Shown here: one piece after another, positions 28,401 through 40,100 of the stretch
Position numbering within the stretch: the stretch's first letter is position 1
Layout: every line of letters begins with the position of its first letter
The notes under the pieces: generated by a model
The model's input: the letters and a program-made list of their open reading frames with translations, nothing else
Told to the model about the DNA's origin: nothing
The model's database searches: none
Program-made: the position numbers and the translations under genes
Assembly: GCF_963422355.1 (NCBI RefSeq)
Contig: NC_085085.1
Span: 15,315,543-15,379,542, forward strand
Length of the DNA stretch: 64,000 nt
From: Corticium candelabrum
Lineage: Eukaryota > Porifera > Homoscleromorpha > Homosclerophorida > Plakinidae
Direction of reading: 5' to 3'

Positions 28401-31400
28401 TATTGGTGTTGTTTAATAGTTTGGCAAATTGTACTTGTATCTACAATATATGTATATATATATATTACTCAGGTCCAGCTGCAGTTGCTGACAGCTATAG
28501 TAAAGTTGTTTCTAAAGAAACCGACTGAAACACAAGAGTTAGTGCAGCAAGTGCTTAATCTTGCCACTCAGGTTGGTCAGACTACAGTATGTATTGGTTA
28601 TTGTATGATTAATTAAGGTGCTCTAGGGCTTGTGTACTAGTGCCATGGGCGGGGTTATCACCTGAGGCAAAGCCTAGGGCTCTAACCACGCTCTGAGTGC
28701 TGGTAAAAGCCATATAGCATGCTAATCATATGAAGAGTCATTTATACTATGGTCATGTGACTTGTATGAGTATAAGTGAGAGTGGGATATTAATTAGCTT
28801 ATTGCACACTTGCTGTGCAATACGTCATATATACACCATCTGTATACACCATCTTAATACGCGCTCATGACTGGTTGCACGTCACGTGACCATGGTATGA
28901 TACGTAATATGCATTGGTGTGTGTCTACTTTGGCTCAATCTATACTCTGTTAATTGAGATAGCAATAGCAATATGGTACTTGTATAATGAAACATAGTTA
29001 GTTGATATGAACACCTATAATTATCAGTCAATTTGGCTGTGTTGTTGTTTTGTGTACACTTGCATGACCAGATGGTCTGCAGTAAAACATTTTATTTCTC
29101 TTGGAATAAACAGATGGTGCCCTGATTTATTTAACATTGGTATAGTAAACAGATCATCACGAAAGCTGGCAACTAGTGGTAGTATAGGTTTCTCATGTGT
29201 AATTTGAATTTCCAAAATATCACGTAGGTATGTGCTGCATACACTTTCATGTAAGTGGAATTCACAGCTGTTGTTTGTATACTGTGCATTAGTTGCAGGT
29301 GGAAACAGTGTCAATGACTTGTACATAAATTATGTATCATGAGAGCAGATCCACTGATTCACTTAATGCATGTAACGTTCTTTGTAGGTTTTCATTGTTC
29401 CATGGTACAATTTGTGTTAGCAGTAAATCTGCTTATGGGTACGTAGACGTACAGTTCATTGTAAGAATGATTGTTTGTTCTAGTCATGCAACTGCAAGCT
29501 TTCAAAGGGCTTTTCTAGTCCAAAATATGCTGTTTTGTCTGACTACTTCAGGGTTTTCGCTACTCGTGGTAGGGTGGTGCTGCGCCACGCTCAGAAACGG
29601 TTAAGCTAGGAGTCCAAAGTCTTGCAGCTAAGGAATGTTTGAGAATTCCATACTACTGAAACACAATACTAAGGGTGATGATAGCCTTGCTCCAGACGCA
29701 CTCGCAAGTGTTGATTGCAGTCTTGGATGAGCTGCTGTCTGATTCTAGTCCCAGAATCTACTCTAGACTAGTCATGGCTTCATGCGAAGTAACAACAGTG
29801 GTCCACGTCAATCTGAATCTACACCTGACTAGACAAACTTTCTGCAGTTTGTAACTTGTGCATGCGCAATCGATGAACATGGCTAAGAAGGGCTTACTGG
29901 CGATCAAAGTTGATTTCCTTGCCAGGGCACTTGAACGAAGATTACACGCAACAGCTACAACGCAAGCCTACCTCACTTGAGATCAGCTTCAGTGCGCATG
30001 TCCGTGTGTCGTGGACCCGCCCATCCCACCACGCTCCCAAGAATTTCTAGTGAGAACCCTTCTACTTGTTCCTGAGTGTTAGGGTTGTTGTCATGTGTAT
30101 TTAGTGAATTTCTGAGTATTTTATTCTGTTAAATGCAAGACTTAGAGCATGTTCACACCGACATCTGGACTACCTATGATTAGGCTAACTATGATTAAGC
30201 CAACGTTAGCGCAAGAGCATTGACACCACTAACTATGATTAGTAAGTCACGTGGGCACATGAGTGTAATTAGCCTCTACACTTTTCATCCATCATATCCG
30301 GCAAGAATTCGCGTAAATTGTTTGATGAATCCACTGCTTGAGGTTTTAAAGAGGGAAACATTAGTTTGCTTTCTCTGGCAGCTCCTTCAGGGATGGCAGG
30401 ACGTTGTCACAGGCACGTAGTACACATCTGCACACGCTTCCGAATGTTGTTGCTGTGTTTGTATGTTTAAACGTACAACACCAATCAGAAACACCGGCAA
30501 CATGCTCTACTTGTATACTACCTCACGTGCCAAAGTCACATGCAACCACTAACGCCACTAATGCAGTTGTAATACTACTCTCTACAGCATTAGAATGGCA
30601 TGATTAGGCCCGGTGTGAACACGCTCATGGAGAAGGCTGAATGTAACGTGTGTTCAAGTTGACAATAGTAGCTTTAGATTTGGTGGCTTCTGTTACCAAC
30701 AAATGTACTCGTTAATATTTTGGTATATCTGATCTCAAATATTGAAATGACTATTGTAAACAACAGCATTGTGTGTAATGTATCATTACTAGACAAATTA
30801 AACAATGTCAGAAAAACATGAAACGTAGAGAAGTAGCAGCAAACTCATCATTGCAGCATATTAACCATAATTGATCTACTGTAAATCAACAAAATTTTGT
30901 AAGCAGGCAACTTTCATAAGTATTGATGAACATAGCCACTTTTCTGTGCAGAACATCAACATGAAATCAACAGAAACTCAAAACCTCAGCATGATGCGTA
31001 AGTATCTGCTAAGTGCCTAAGCATGTGTACACCCTAGTGGTATCTCACCAGGTATCCACGTGGGGACATGTCAAACCACAGCGCTAGCACCACGTGTAAA
31101 TATCTGCTATTGCTTAATTAATTAAGCATATGTCCTGCCTCACCAGCTATATGTCAGTCTGTCTGGCATGCGTGACGTGATATTGTACTATGCAAATTGT
31201 CAAAAACCGAGAGCGACAAAAATTCGTAAACATTTAATTTAGTAAATCTGAGATCACTTACAAAATTTAGATGCTTACGAAATTTTGTTGATTTACAGTA
31301 TTTCAACTTTAGCTATATATTGACAGAAAGTGTAGTGACACTTGGCCAGTTTGTTGGTACACTTATTCTTAAAGAATCTGATGTACTTAACATATGAACC

Positions 31401-34277
31401 ACAGTGATGGATTTGATAGTACTATGTTGCTAACTATATGGTATGTATGATTATAACATTGTGCCATTTTAGGAGAGTGATAATCCTGATCTGAGGGATC
31501 GTGGTTATATCTACTGGCGACTTCTTTCAACTGATCCTGCAGCTGCTAGGGTGTGGATGTTAAACTACTGTCATATGCTGAAGTGTTAGTACTTGTGTAC
31601 TTGTATTAGGAGGTTGTTCTTGCAGAAAAGCCTCTCATTTCAGAAGAAACAGATAGACTGGAGCCATCTCTTCTTGATGGTTATTTCTATGATCCATGTG
31701 ATGTATTAATTAATGAGTCACTGACAGGTTATTTATACGTTGTTGCAGAACTTATCTGCCACATCTCCACTCTGGCCTCAGTGTACCATAAACCACCTAG
31801 TGCCTTTGTTGAAGGAAAGACACCTGTTCGAAGGATGACACTTCCCCAGAAAGCTGAACCGTATGCTATTTTGTAGACTAAAGTGGCACTGATGTCAGGA
31901 CATTGTGATTTAGGTCTGCATCAGAATCAACTGAAGTTCCATCTACAGGAACTGGATATGCAGCTGCTATAACTGCTGCTCCTCCTCCTTCCATGGTTCA
32001 GCCAACAGTTATTCAAGCTCCTCAGGATTCTTTGATTGGAGATTTGCTCAGTATGGATCTTGGACCTTCTCAACCTCATGTGGGAATGCCTGGAGCCATG
32101 GGAGGAAGTGCTGGAATGGACCTGTTGGGTGGTGGGCTAGATGAATTGGTAACAGAAACTTTTTATGCTTGAGTTGTTTAACTGGTGTTGTAACATGTTA
32201 CTGGTGACAGCTTGGGGGTATGACTCAAGGTCTACCTGCTGGTGGTGTGTTTTCATCTGCAGTGGGCGGAGCTCCTGTTGGCGGTACTCCTGTTGGTGGT
32301 GCTCCTGTTGGTGGTGCTCCTGTTGGTGGTGCTCCTGTTGGTGGTGGTCTGAGTGATCTTTTTGGCTTACAAGGCGGTCTCGGTGTTTCTGGAGCTGCAT
32401 ATGTTCATCCGAAGGAAGTGTGGTTGCCAGCACAGAAGGGCAAGGGTTTAGAAGTATCAGGAACATTTTCACGCCGTCAAAATCAGCTCTACATGGACTT
32501 GACGTTTTCGAATCGTGCGATGCAGCCCATGGGTGGATTTGCCATCCAATTCAACAGAAATAGGTAGAATTTATGTTTCTAAATTACTAGGTGGTGCTTT
32601 CAACGACTGCTGTATATTGCATTAGTTTTGGCCTCATTCCAGCTGCAGCTCTTCAGGTTCCTGAGCCTCTGATGTCTGGAGCTTCAACAGAAGTTTCTCT
32701 ACCTGTGAACACCAGTATATATATATATATATATATAATACTGTAATTCTGGTATAGCAACCAACTGGAATTAAATGGATTTTATATTTGCATAGTTGGT
32801 CCAGTGCAACGGATGGAACCATTGAATCAGCTTCAAATGGCAGTGAAGAATAACATCGATGTACATTACTTTTCTGCACCAATAGCCTACAGTGTTTTGT
32901 GGGTGGAAGATGGACAGATGGGTATGGAATATGGTTTAGTTGTGAAGTATTAATTGAGACTTACAGCAATGTCTAGATCGGAAAGTATATTTGGCTACAT
33001 GGAAAGACATTCCACCTTCTAATGAAGTTCAGTTCGTTGTCACGGGCGTTATGTTGACCGCAGGTTGACTAGTTTCTGCATTTTCTTCTCCCTGTTTTGA
33101 GTGATATTTGTGTTTTCAGATGCAGTAGAGAAGAAAATGGCTGCCAACAATGTCTTTTTAATTGCAAAGCGAAATGTTGAAGGCCAGGTTTGATGTTTTG
33201 GGTCATTCATAGGTGCTAGTTTGTTATCTTGTATGGTGTTTTATGAGAACATCAATTTTTTTGTAGTTCCAACTAATTGTTGGAGGTCACCATGGGTTAC
33301 TGCTACTAGTTGGTTTTGCTCTTGACGCTCTCATCTTAGTATAATACTAGATTACAAGTCACATAAACAGCAGGCAATATCAAAACAGAATACATAGTTG
33401 GAGAAAACAGAGACTGGTGCAGATTGGGTGACTGTTTGTGCCACAGTAATGGAGATGTTATTTGCTGTGTATTTAAATTGACTATCTAGTTTCAGGCTAT
33501 ATACTGCTAAAATTTACATGAGGGGAATGTTATTCAAATTGTCAGCTGCCACAACTATTGTTAAATTCTTGTTTAGGGTTACTTCTTACTTTGTTTCTTC
33601 TTTTCGAACCAGCAGCACTATTATGCCTAGTGGGTGGGGAAATGTAAACTTCATAAAAACAGCAGTTCTTACTTAGTAATTTGCTATTTATAAGAGGGTG
33701 TAAAGAGTGAACAAACAAAGAAGACTCACTTAGTAAATGATGATGTACTTTAAAAAGCAACAAGGGTGGGAGTTGTTTTAAGAGGCACATATCTAGACTC
33801 ATTGAAGGAGTGTAACTAGCTCCTAGTGAAGAGGTCAGTTGACATTGAATTACTGACACTGTTTTTTCATTCAACTGTAAATATGTGTAAATGTAAAGTA
33901 TTCTACTCTTTGGAGGTAGTGACATATGTCAGTGCTCTCAGAATGTAAGGCAGTAGAACTGTTTGACAGCTAGCCAACTTGTCACATTGCATTTGTGTTG
34001 TAATTGTAATGCCGTGAATATTTAGTTTGTGACTTTGTTGTCTGACGTGCAGGATCTTCTGTATGTATCATTGAAGTTCACTAATGGCATATGGATTCTT
34101 GCGGAACTAAAGCTGCAACCTGGCATGCCTCAAATACAGGTACAGAATGCAAAAGACCTGAGATGTCAATAATTGTTTGACACTGTGTGTGTTTGCTTTT
34201 AGGTTGCTTTGAAGACACGGGCAATGGATGTAGTGCCAGGAGTGCAACAGCACATAGATGCTATACTGCACAACTAG
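20651..34277 (+). CDS. AP2B1: AP-1/AP-2 clathrin adaptor beta subunit (beta-adaptin)
   Basis: Large adaptin that links cargo adaptors to clathrin. Exons: 20651-20687, 20746-20851, 20915-21050, 22399-22512, 22574-22705, 22881-23074, 23133-23281, 23343-23415, 27638-27778, 27843-27918, 27978-28067, 28144-28232, 28295-28397, 28473-28571, 31473-31550, 31610-31679, 31749-31860, 31914-32148, 32211-32563, 32626-32714, 32796-32921, 32977-33063, 33120-33187, 34053-34139, 34203-34277. All phases join, about 972 residues. The trunk is highly conserved ([37 protein letters not shown]). The hinge has a clathrin box LLSMD (644-648) and a GAPVGG minisatellite. The ear ends [11 protein letters not shown]. Intron 12 has a GC donor. 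Whether it serves AP-1, AP-2 or both is unresolved, so the symbol is provisional. Confidence 0.95.
21461..21822. mobile_element. MITE in AP beta intron 3
   Basis: The ends are imperfect inverted repeats, GTAAGATGAAATAGTGGCGG and the complement of ATAAGATGAAACATTGGCGG. It shares termini with the copy at 5911-6262. No coding frame. Confidence 0.6.
21880..22252. other. Unexplained GC-rich segment in AP beta intron 3
   Basis: About 370 bp with much higher GC than its surroundings, rich in CG dinucleotides, directly after the MITE and ending before a TTTACATTTAG-type AT-rich stretch. Short frames are open on both strands but match nothing I recognise. It could be a captured or retroposed segment or a CpG-rich regulatory block. 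Confidence 0.4.
23542..25108. mobile_element. TTAA-flanked DNA transposon with about 195-bp terminal inverted repeats (Kolobok-like)
   Basis: TTAA at 23538-23541 and at 25109-25112 bracket a 1567-bp element. Its ends (AGGGTAACTGCAACG / complement AGGGTAACTGCAATG) extend inward as nearly identical inverted repeats of about 195 bp. Inside, the + strand has a decayed frame with an acidic start ([10 protein letters not shown]), [11 protein letters not shown], and, after an intron-like break, CSCGRCEMM and ECVCCQ. This pattern resembles the cysteine domain of P2X7-C-terminus-like transposon proteins. The - strand carries a decayed THAP-type finger ([10 protein letters not shown], then LRKSGNRKI and VCSSHF). 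TTAA duplications and THAP proteins point to the Kolobok superfamily. No transposase core was found, so the copy is probably non-autonomous. It lies in AP beta intron 8. Confidence 0.75.
25109..26660. other. AP beta intron 8, middle part
   Basis: Contains an (AC)n tract at about 25375-25426, followed by a GC-richer stretch with a GGC triplet run (25460-25475) that has no recognisable coding content. The remainder is AT-rich with nothing identified. Confidence 0.5.
26665..27094. mobile_element. Possible second TTAA-flanked element in AP beta intron 8
   Basis: TTAA at 26661-26664 and 27095-27098 flank a 430-bp segment. It begins AGGAGCATTCTGGAG and ends with the complement of AGGCACACTCCGAAG (10 of 15 positions alike). 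A 13-bp unit (ACAGATGTACGTT) is repeated three times at about 26772-26810. The weak ends make this tentative. Confidence 0.35.
28572..29542. other. AP beta intron 14, first part
   Basis: AT-rich intronic sequence without recognisable exon or repeat. Three inverted-repeat elements follow within the same intron. Confidence 0.5.
29543..30058. mobile_element. hAT-like MITE in AP beta intron 14
   Basis: Ends CAGGGTTTTCGCTAC and complement AGGGTTCTCACTAG form a short terminal inverted repeat, and CTACTT occurs just outside both ends. CAGGG-type termini with an about 8-bp duplication are typical of hAT elements. There is no transposase frame. The interior motif GCTCCAGACGCA also occurs in the foldback element near 59950. 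Confidence 0.45.
30145..30626. mobile_element. Inverted-repeat element in AP beta intron 14
   Basis: Left end GAGCATGTTCACACCG matches the complement of the right end, GAGCGTGTTCACACCG, at 15 of 16 positions. The 482-bp element has ACTATGATTAG subrepeats near its left end. No coding frame and no clear target duplication. Confidence 0.6.
30877..31300. mobile_element. Mariner-like MITE in AP beta intron 14
   Basis: The 29-bp ends are inverted repeats with one mismatch: TACTGTAAATCAACAAAATT on the left and its complement on the right. Both start with TA, fitting the TA target duplication of Tc1/mariner elements. At 424 bp it has no transposase. Confidence 0.7.
32270..32345 (+). repeat. In-frame minisatellite in the AP beta hinge
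   Basis: A 15-18-bp unit (GGTGGTGCTCCTGTT) is repeated about five times inside exon 19. It encodes GAPVGG/GTPVGG repeats in the flexible hinge next to the ear domain. Reading frame is preserved by the unit length. Confidence 0.9.
33188..34052. other. AP beta intron 23
   Basis: AT-rich intron of 865 bp. I see no exon, repeat or mobile element. Confidence 0.5.
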
Positions 34278-34550
34278 GCAATAGCTAAGAAAGAAGAACT
34301 GAACTAACGCTCTAGTTTCGTCGTTGTTTTGCATGCGCGTTAGCCTATTGCGCCTGTTGTGGATTGGACTAGATGTTGATGGATTTTGTTGCAAGAGAAG
34401 AAAGTAAACTGTTACTAGAATTCTAAGGTGCAGTCAGTGAGCGACAACCCCGTATATCCGTTCGTTGCCATTGCTTGCTGTGCCTGATTCCGTTGTGTAT
34501 ACCTCAGGTAGCTGCTTTCTACGAGTGACTTCCAGTCGGGTCGATGCAAT

Positions 34551-36333
34551 ATGAAGAGGATTCTAACGACTGCAAGAAACGGCACAAATGCCGTCTTTGG
34601 CCGTCGACCTCGTTGTTCGACTTCTGAGTCTAAGAGTAGAGAGAGACAGAGACTAGTAATTTTAGGGAGCGGCTGGGGTGGTTACAGTCTAATGAAGAAC
34701 ATTGACCAGCGAAAATTCAGTGTGGTAGTCGTCAGTCCTCGCAATCATTTTCTCTTCACTCCTCTACTTGCCAGTACAACTGTCGGTACGTTGGAGTTTC
34801 GTAGCATTATCGAGCCGGTGCGTTACGGTCGTAAGTTTCGAGACGAAAGAGATTTTCACTTGGCCGAAGCCGAGCGTTTAGATCTGGAAGAGAAGACGGT
34901 GTGGTGCCGCAGCATGCTAGACGAGAGTAACCGTTATGCTATTAGATATGACAAGTTGGTCATAGCCGTGGGAGCCCTGTCGAATACGTTTGGTGTACCA
35001 GGAGTTCGAGAGCATGCATTCTTCTTAAAAGTAAGATGTCCGTCCTGTCGCATGGACAGACGCTGCTACATACATATTGACAGGTGAGATAGCATCTTAT
35101 CATCCTATAGTATAACTGTTTTCCGCAGGAATTGGTTGATGCCAAAGCAATCCGTAATCGTATTATAAGCAACTTTGAACTGGCTGTTCAGCCAGGGGTC
35201 ACTCCTTGTCGAGTCAAACAGTTACTACATTTTGTTATTGTTGGTGGTGGTCCTACGGGTGTTGAATTTGGAGCAGAGTTGTATGATTTTATTAGCCAGG
35301 TATCAAAGTCTTGTTCCTGTCTCCATCTGTGCTGATTGCTATATTGTCTATGGGTGTAGGACATGTCTCGGTTATTTCCAATGGAAGTGAACGATGTTCG
35401 CGTTTCTCTTATTGAAGCATCACAAATTCTGTCAGGATTTGATGAGAAACTGAGGAAATTTGCTGAAAAAAAGATACAGCAACGTGAAAAAATGGAATTG
35501 GTCAAGGGCACCGTTAGTGGTTAAGTGACAACTGATTGTTGGTGCATGGTATTACAGTATCTTGATTGTTCGTATTGTTGTGTCTCTTTAGAAGTGCACA
35601 GAGATACAATAATTTTGCAAGACAGATCAGAAATACCTTGTGGTCTTGTTGTGTGGGCTGCTGGTCTTGCTCCAAGGTATCATTTCTCTTACATTGTTTT
35701 GCAATATGACTATTAGAATGTCTTGTAGGTCATTTGTATTGTCTCTAGGTGTTCCAAAGAACAAACAACAACAGGCATGACATCATGGTTGACTATGTTT
35801 TGGAGGACATGACTGGATTTGTCTTGTGTCTAGCTCTTGGTTGATCAAAGTTTACGTCTGAAAGCCGATCCGATGGGTTCTGTGTTTGCTTTGGGTGACT
35901 GTTCGTGTGTGGAGGAAAACCCGATGCCACCAACAGCTCAAGTAGAATGTCCTGTTTGCTACAAACACCATGGATACTTGGCATGTCTATTTAGGTAGCA
36001 GAAAGACAAGGTCGCTACCTTGCAAAGAGTCTCTCTCAGTATTCGGATGCAACTCATTCACCACCAATGCATTTTAAGAGTGTAGGGATGTTGGCTTATG
36101 TAGGAGATTACCAAGCAGTAGCCGAATTACCTCAATTCAAATTTGGAGGTTGTTGGGGACAAGGTAGCGATGTCGTAATATGTGGTCATTGTTTTTTGCC
36201 TACAGGTTTTCATTCGTGGCTCTTGTGGCGTTCGGCATATTTAACACGTCTAGGAAACTGGAGACTTCGATTGCAGGTGCCAATTGATTGGTTCAAAACT
36301 TTCTTTTACGGTCGAGATGTGTCTCAGTTCTAA
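34551..36333 (+). CDS. Alternative (type II) NADH:ubiquinone oxidoreductase, NDH-2
   Basis: Single-subunit, non-proton-pumping mitochondrial NADH dehydrogenase that passes electrons from NADH through FAD to ubiquinone, bypassing complex I. Exons 34551-35030, 35129-35299, 35360-35519, 35592-35676, 35729-35774, 35834-35941, 35995-36148 and 36206-36333 join in phase, giving 443 residues. An Arg-rich N-terminus fits a mitochondrial presequence. FAD-binding GSGWGG is at 39-44, and NADH-binding GGGPTG at 199-204. ADPMGSVFALGDCS and PPTAQVAERQG follow, with the family C-terminus FFYGRDVSQF. No EF-hand insertion is present. Intron 5 uses a GC donor. The family occurs in plants, fungi and several non-bilaterian and some deuterostome animals but not vertebrates. 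Confidence 0.93.
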
Positions 36334-37191
36334 AACTGGGTATGTGGCTTGATTTAGAAGTCTAATTTGTGGCATCCCTGGAAGAAAATTAAGGCATCTT
36401 AGAATAAGTTTGTCTAGTTTCTCGTACATTGGGCTCGGTCTCATATGGTGGGTAATTTTAGATGTAAGTGAGTCGTGCATGTATGAGAGTTGTGTCCGGT
36501 CTAGTTTATTTTGGAATGCAGCTCATTTCCGACATACCGACATACGCCATAGCCTTAGGTACCTCTGAGAATGCATTGCCGTTTAGCTTTATGTCCTCAA
36601 GCTATTGGGAATGAAAACAGCTGGTTGCAATGTTTACTGAGGCACGAAAAGAAGCGTTTACGATTCATGTAGACAATGGAGAAAGAAAGAGCTAGACTTA
36701 CTCTCTTATTTTCTTCAAACTGGATAGTGTCCAAACACCACTTTTATAGATAGTCTATTGTTGATAGTTGCAGTGGTAAGCGGAGATGCTTTCCTGCAGG
36801 TGGCTTCTCCTTCTAGGAGGGGTCTTTAGTTGCTTGTGGAATGTTCGGTTTCTCGCAATGTGTCGTCGTTCTACCTCAAACGAGTCATCGTCAGTGCGGC
36901 GGTCGCCACATACACGCAGAAGACGGTCACCTGAAACAGCAATAAAAACGTAGATGAAGATAAAAGCGTCTTCCATCAATTAATATTTACATAATTGCTA
37001 ACGAGAAGTTAACGATTGCTAAATAGGAGTTCATGATTGTAAATTGGATTGAATGATTGGTAAAATAATTGTGACGGATTACCAATCAGACATCCCCTCT
37101 CTCTCTCTATGGGACTTGCAACGGCATGACGTATAAACTGCTGCGTCTGACTTGGACTGGTCATTCGCTCGTCTCGACTGCTCGGTACACG
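36334..37191. other. Intergenic NDH-2/ADAMTS-like gene
   Basis: No gene recognised. A CT-rich run (CCCCTCTCTCTCTCT, about 37092-37106) and AATAAA near 36940 are the only notable points. The promoter of the downstream secreted-protein gene is expected before 37192. Confidence 0.5.
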
Positions 37192-40100
37192 ATGTCGTCT
37201 GTTGACTCTGCGCTCGTGATGCACCTGCTGCATCTCTGTCTGCTGGCCGGAATCTCGACATGTGCTCAGCCTTTCAACTACGAGGCAATGGTGAGTAAGC
37301 AAGGCTTCACATTGCAGCATGTGAGCGAGCATGCTGCATGCACGTGTTGTTTACACTATAAATATACAACGAGCAGTAGAGTGTGACTGTAGGGATTGAC
37401 GCGGCGTTTTACTGTGTATGTGTGTATGCATGCATGTGTGTTAGTGTATGATGATGTATCGATTCTCTCTGATATTTTTTAGCAAACCGGTACCGGTGAA
37501 AGAAACATGGCTGAAGGAGTGAGAGGACAGCAACCCGGTAAGACACTGAATATTCGAATCTTTAGCCTTTCAAGTGCCTGTTGATGCATGACCAACCCGA
37601 CGCTTTCCTGTAGCATCTGGTATAGCTGCATTCCACGCGTGCTCGTACTGCACTGCCAGCAGGGCGTACGACGTAATCGTGACCCCGTCCACGCCTAAGT
37701 ATCAAGGTTCTGATGTATCTGATGTGGGGGCTGTCGGTTTACGGTACCGCTTAGTGGGCAGCACAAGCGTCGTTTAGATATCGTTTTCCATAGCGTTTGT
37801 AAATATGACGGGTGGAGGTTGGTTTTAGTGATACTTATTATTGGTTTTCTAGCTAGAGAGACCGAGGAGGTCTCGGTACCGTCGAGCGGAAGGTGGAAAC
37901 GAGGTGGTACTCCTAGGGAGTATCGTATTTCTGTTCTGAAGCAACATCTAGTGGTCAAAGTGACCGGTGGCTGCAGAGTGATGGGCTCGAACGCCGTAAT
38001 TCAGACCGTCGACAATGGAACCGTCACTTCTGCCGTCTTTGCGGATAGGATGCCTGAATATTGCTATGAAGGCCGAACACGAAGCCCCCAACCGTTCAGA
38101 GTCATCCTGACGTCAGTGCACCACGTCGTGGTAAGTTCTGCGCTGTCAGCTGTGCTAAAACTTGTAAATCCGATGTATCACTAGCTACATGCACTGCTAG
38201 ATTCATTATTTTGAACGTCACTTGTTTAGACGCCATTTATACAAACAATTACCACATCGTTAATGGTTTTGTGTAAATAGACCGGAATTGCTGTCACCGG
38301 GCAGGATGTAGTTTTCTTCAGACCGCTGCCGGATCAACTTTCGCACACTCAATCGACTCACCGCATCCATCGTCGCGCGACATCTTCCGGCAGCCATTCG
38401 GTTTCCAGTGGCCGGAGCAGTTGGTGTAATGAAGGTGTGTGTATTTGCTAGTGGCTAGAATTTTATTATTATTATTAATGAGTTGTGTCATACAGCTAGC
38501 CGGAATGAATTGAAGGACGTTCATCTTGTTCCTCATCTTAAGGTTTTAGTGGTCGTCGATAAGTTGACAGCCGACAGACACGACGGTTCCATAGAAAACT
38601 ACGTGCAGACCGTGATGAGCATTGTAAAGTGGTTGCTCTGCGCATGAGAATTTGACAGTCGTGTGAACAGGAATCCTTTCTAGGTTCAAGTGCTGTTTAG
38701 TAAACAAACAGCGGGATCCGAACTCAATCTGTCAGTTGTGAGGCTTATCGTTCTGCGTGAAAACCTGGTGAGTTAATTAACTTGATTGAAGAGAGAGAGT
38801 TACTGTAAAGATGTTTCTACATGCATATTCCAGAAGGAACTCTCTCCCAATGATCGTGCACGCAATACCCTTCGGGAGTTTTGCAAGTGGCAAAAGACGT
38901 TGTCCTCTCCGACTCGTCACAATCTTGCCATTTATCTCACGGGGTAAGCACTAATTGTAACCGTCCGTTTAGCATTTGATAGTATACGTTTATTTTACTA
39001 AAAGTCGATGTTGCTTTAGACATGACTTGTGCAGCGGCTCCACTTGTGACTTAGAAGGTAAAGTCGGTTGTAACAGTCGAGAATTCAATAAATCATTCAA
39101 CGACGTCGATGCAGGACTTTCCACTGTCAACAGCATCTGCAGTTCGTCCGCGAGTTGTATGCTTGTTGAAGACCGAGGCTTGAAATCCGCCTTTACGATT
39201 GCTCATCACATTGGCAGAGTGTAAGAAGAATTTACGTGATTTGTGTGTGCATGGCGTCTTTTAGTTTACGTGGCAATATTATGTGTGTGAACTTGCAGTT
39301 TCGGACTGAACCAAGACGGTCGAATGAACAATTGCTCTGTGAGTAAAGGTCATATCATGTCGCCTTCGCCGGGAACGGCCAATATATTTCGATGGTCGAG
39401 ATGCAGCAAACTCGAACTTGCAGCATCTTTACGGTATCTTTACTCTCGAGTCGAACATTTCTAGTTTATCGTCGAGAGCATTCTAATTCTAATTGTTTCA
39501 CTACAGGAACGCGACTTGTCTCAACGAAGCAGATTTTCTTAATCGTGTCGAGCACGTTCTACCGGGCAAAACTTACAACGCATCACAGCAGTGCCAATTG
39601 TTTAGATTACATCCTGGCGTTGTTCGCGCTTGCCCTCACTTTTACGCCCAACAGGTATACACGTTTAAATCAGCTAGTATAGCCTCTAGATGCTAGTGGC
39701 CGCATGCATACAATTGCAATCGACAATTAATTACTAGACTACTAAACGAGTGATCTTGTGGTTGATTGCAGGGAATTTGCGGTAGTTTGTGGTGCCAAGA
39801 CGATCATAATTCTGGTTGTGTAACGACTAATACACCGGCAGCCGATGGTACACCTTGCGGTCATGGAAATGTATAAACTATACACTTTGTCTGTACAAAC
39901 GCGCTATAGGCTTGTTGTCTAAGTAGATGATGGCTTTGTCTAGATTTGTATGAGAGGTTCGTGTGTTGATGCGAATTGTGGCGGAACGTCACCATCTGGT
40001 AATTTAATTAATTAATCATGAACAAATTGCATGCTCTAGACTGCACACATTGCGACTCTATTCACTGCTCGTTTTGACATTGCAGGTTCCGGCAGTTGTC

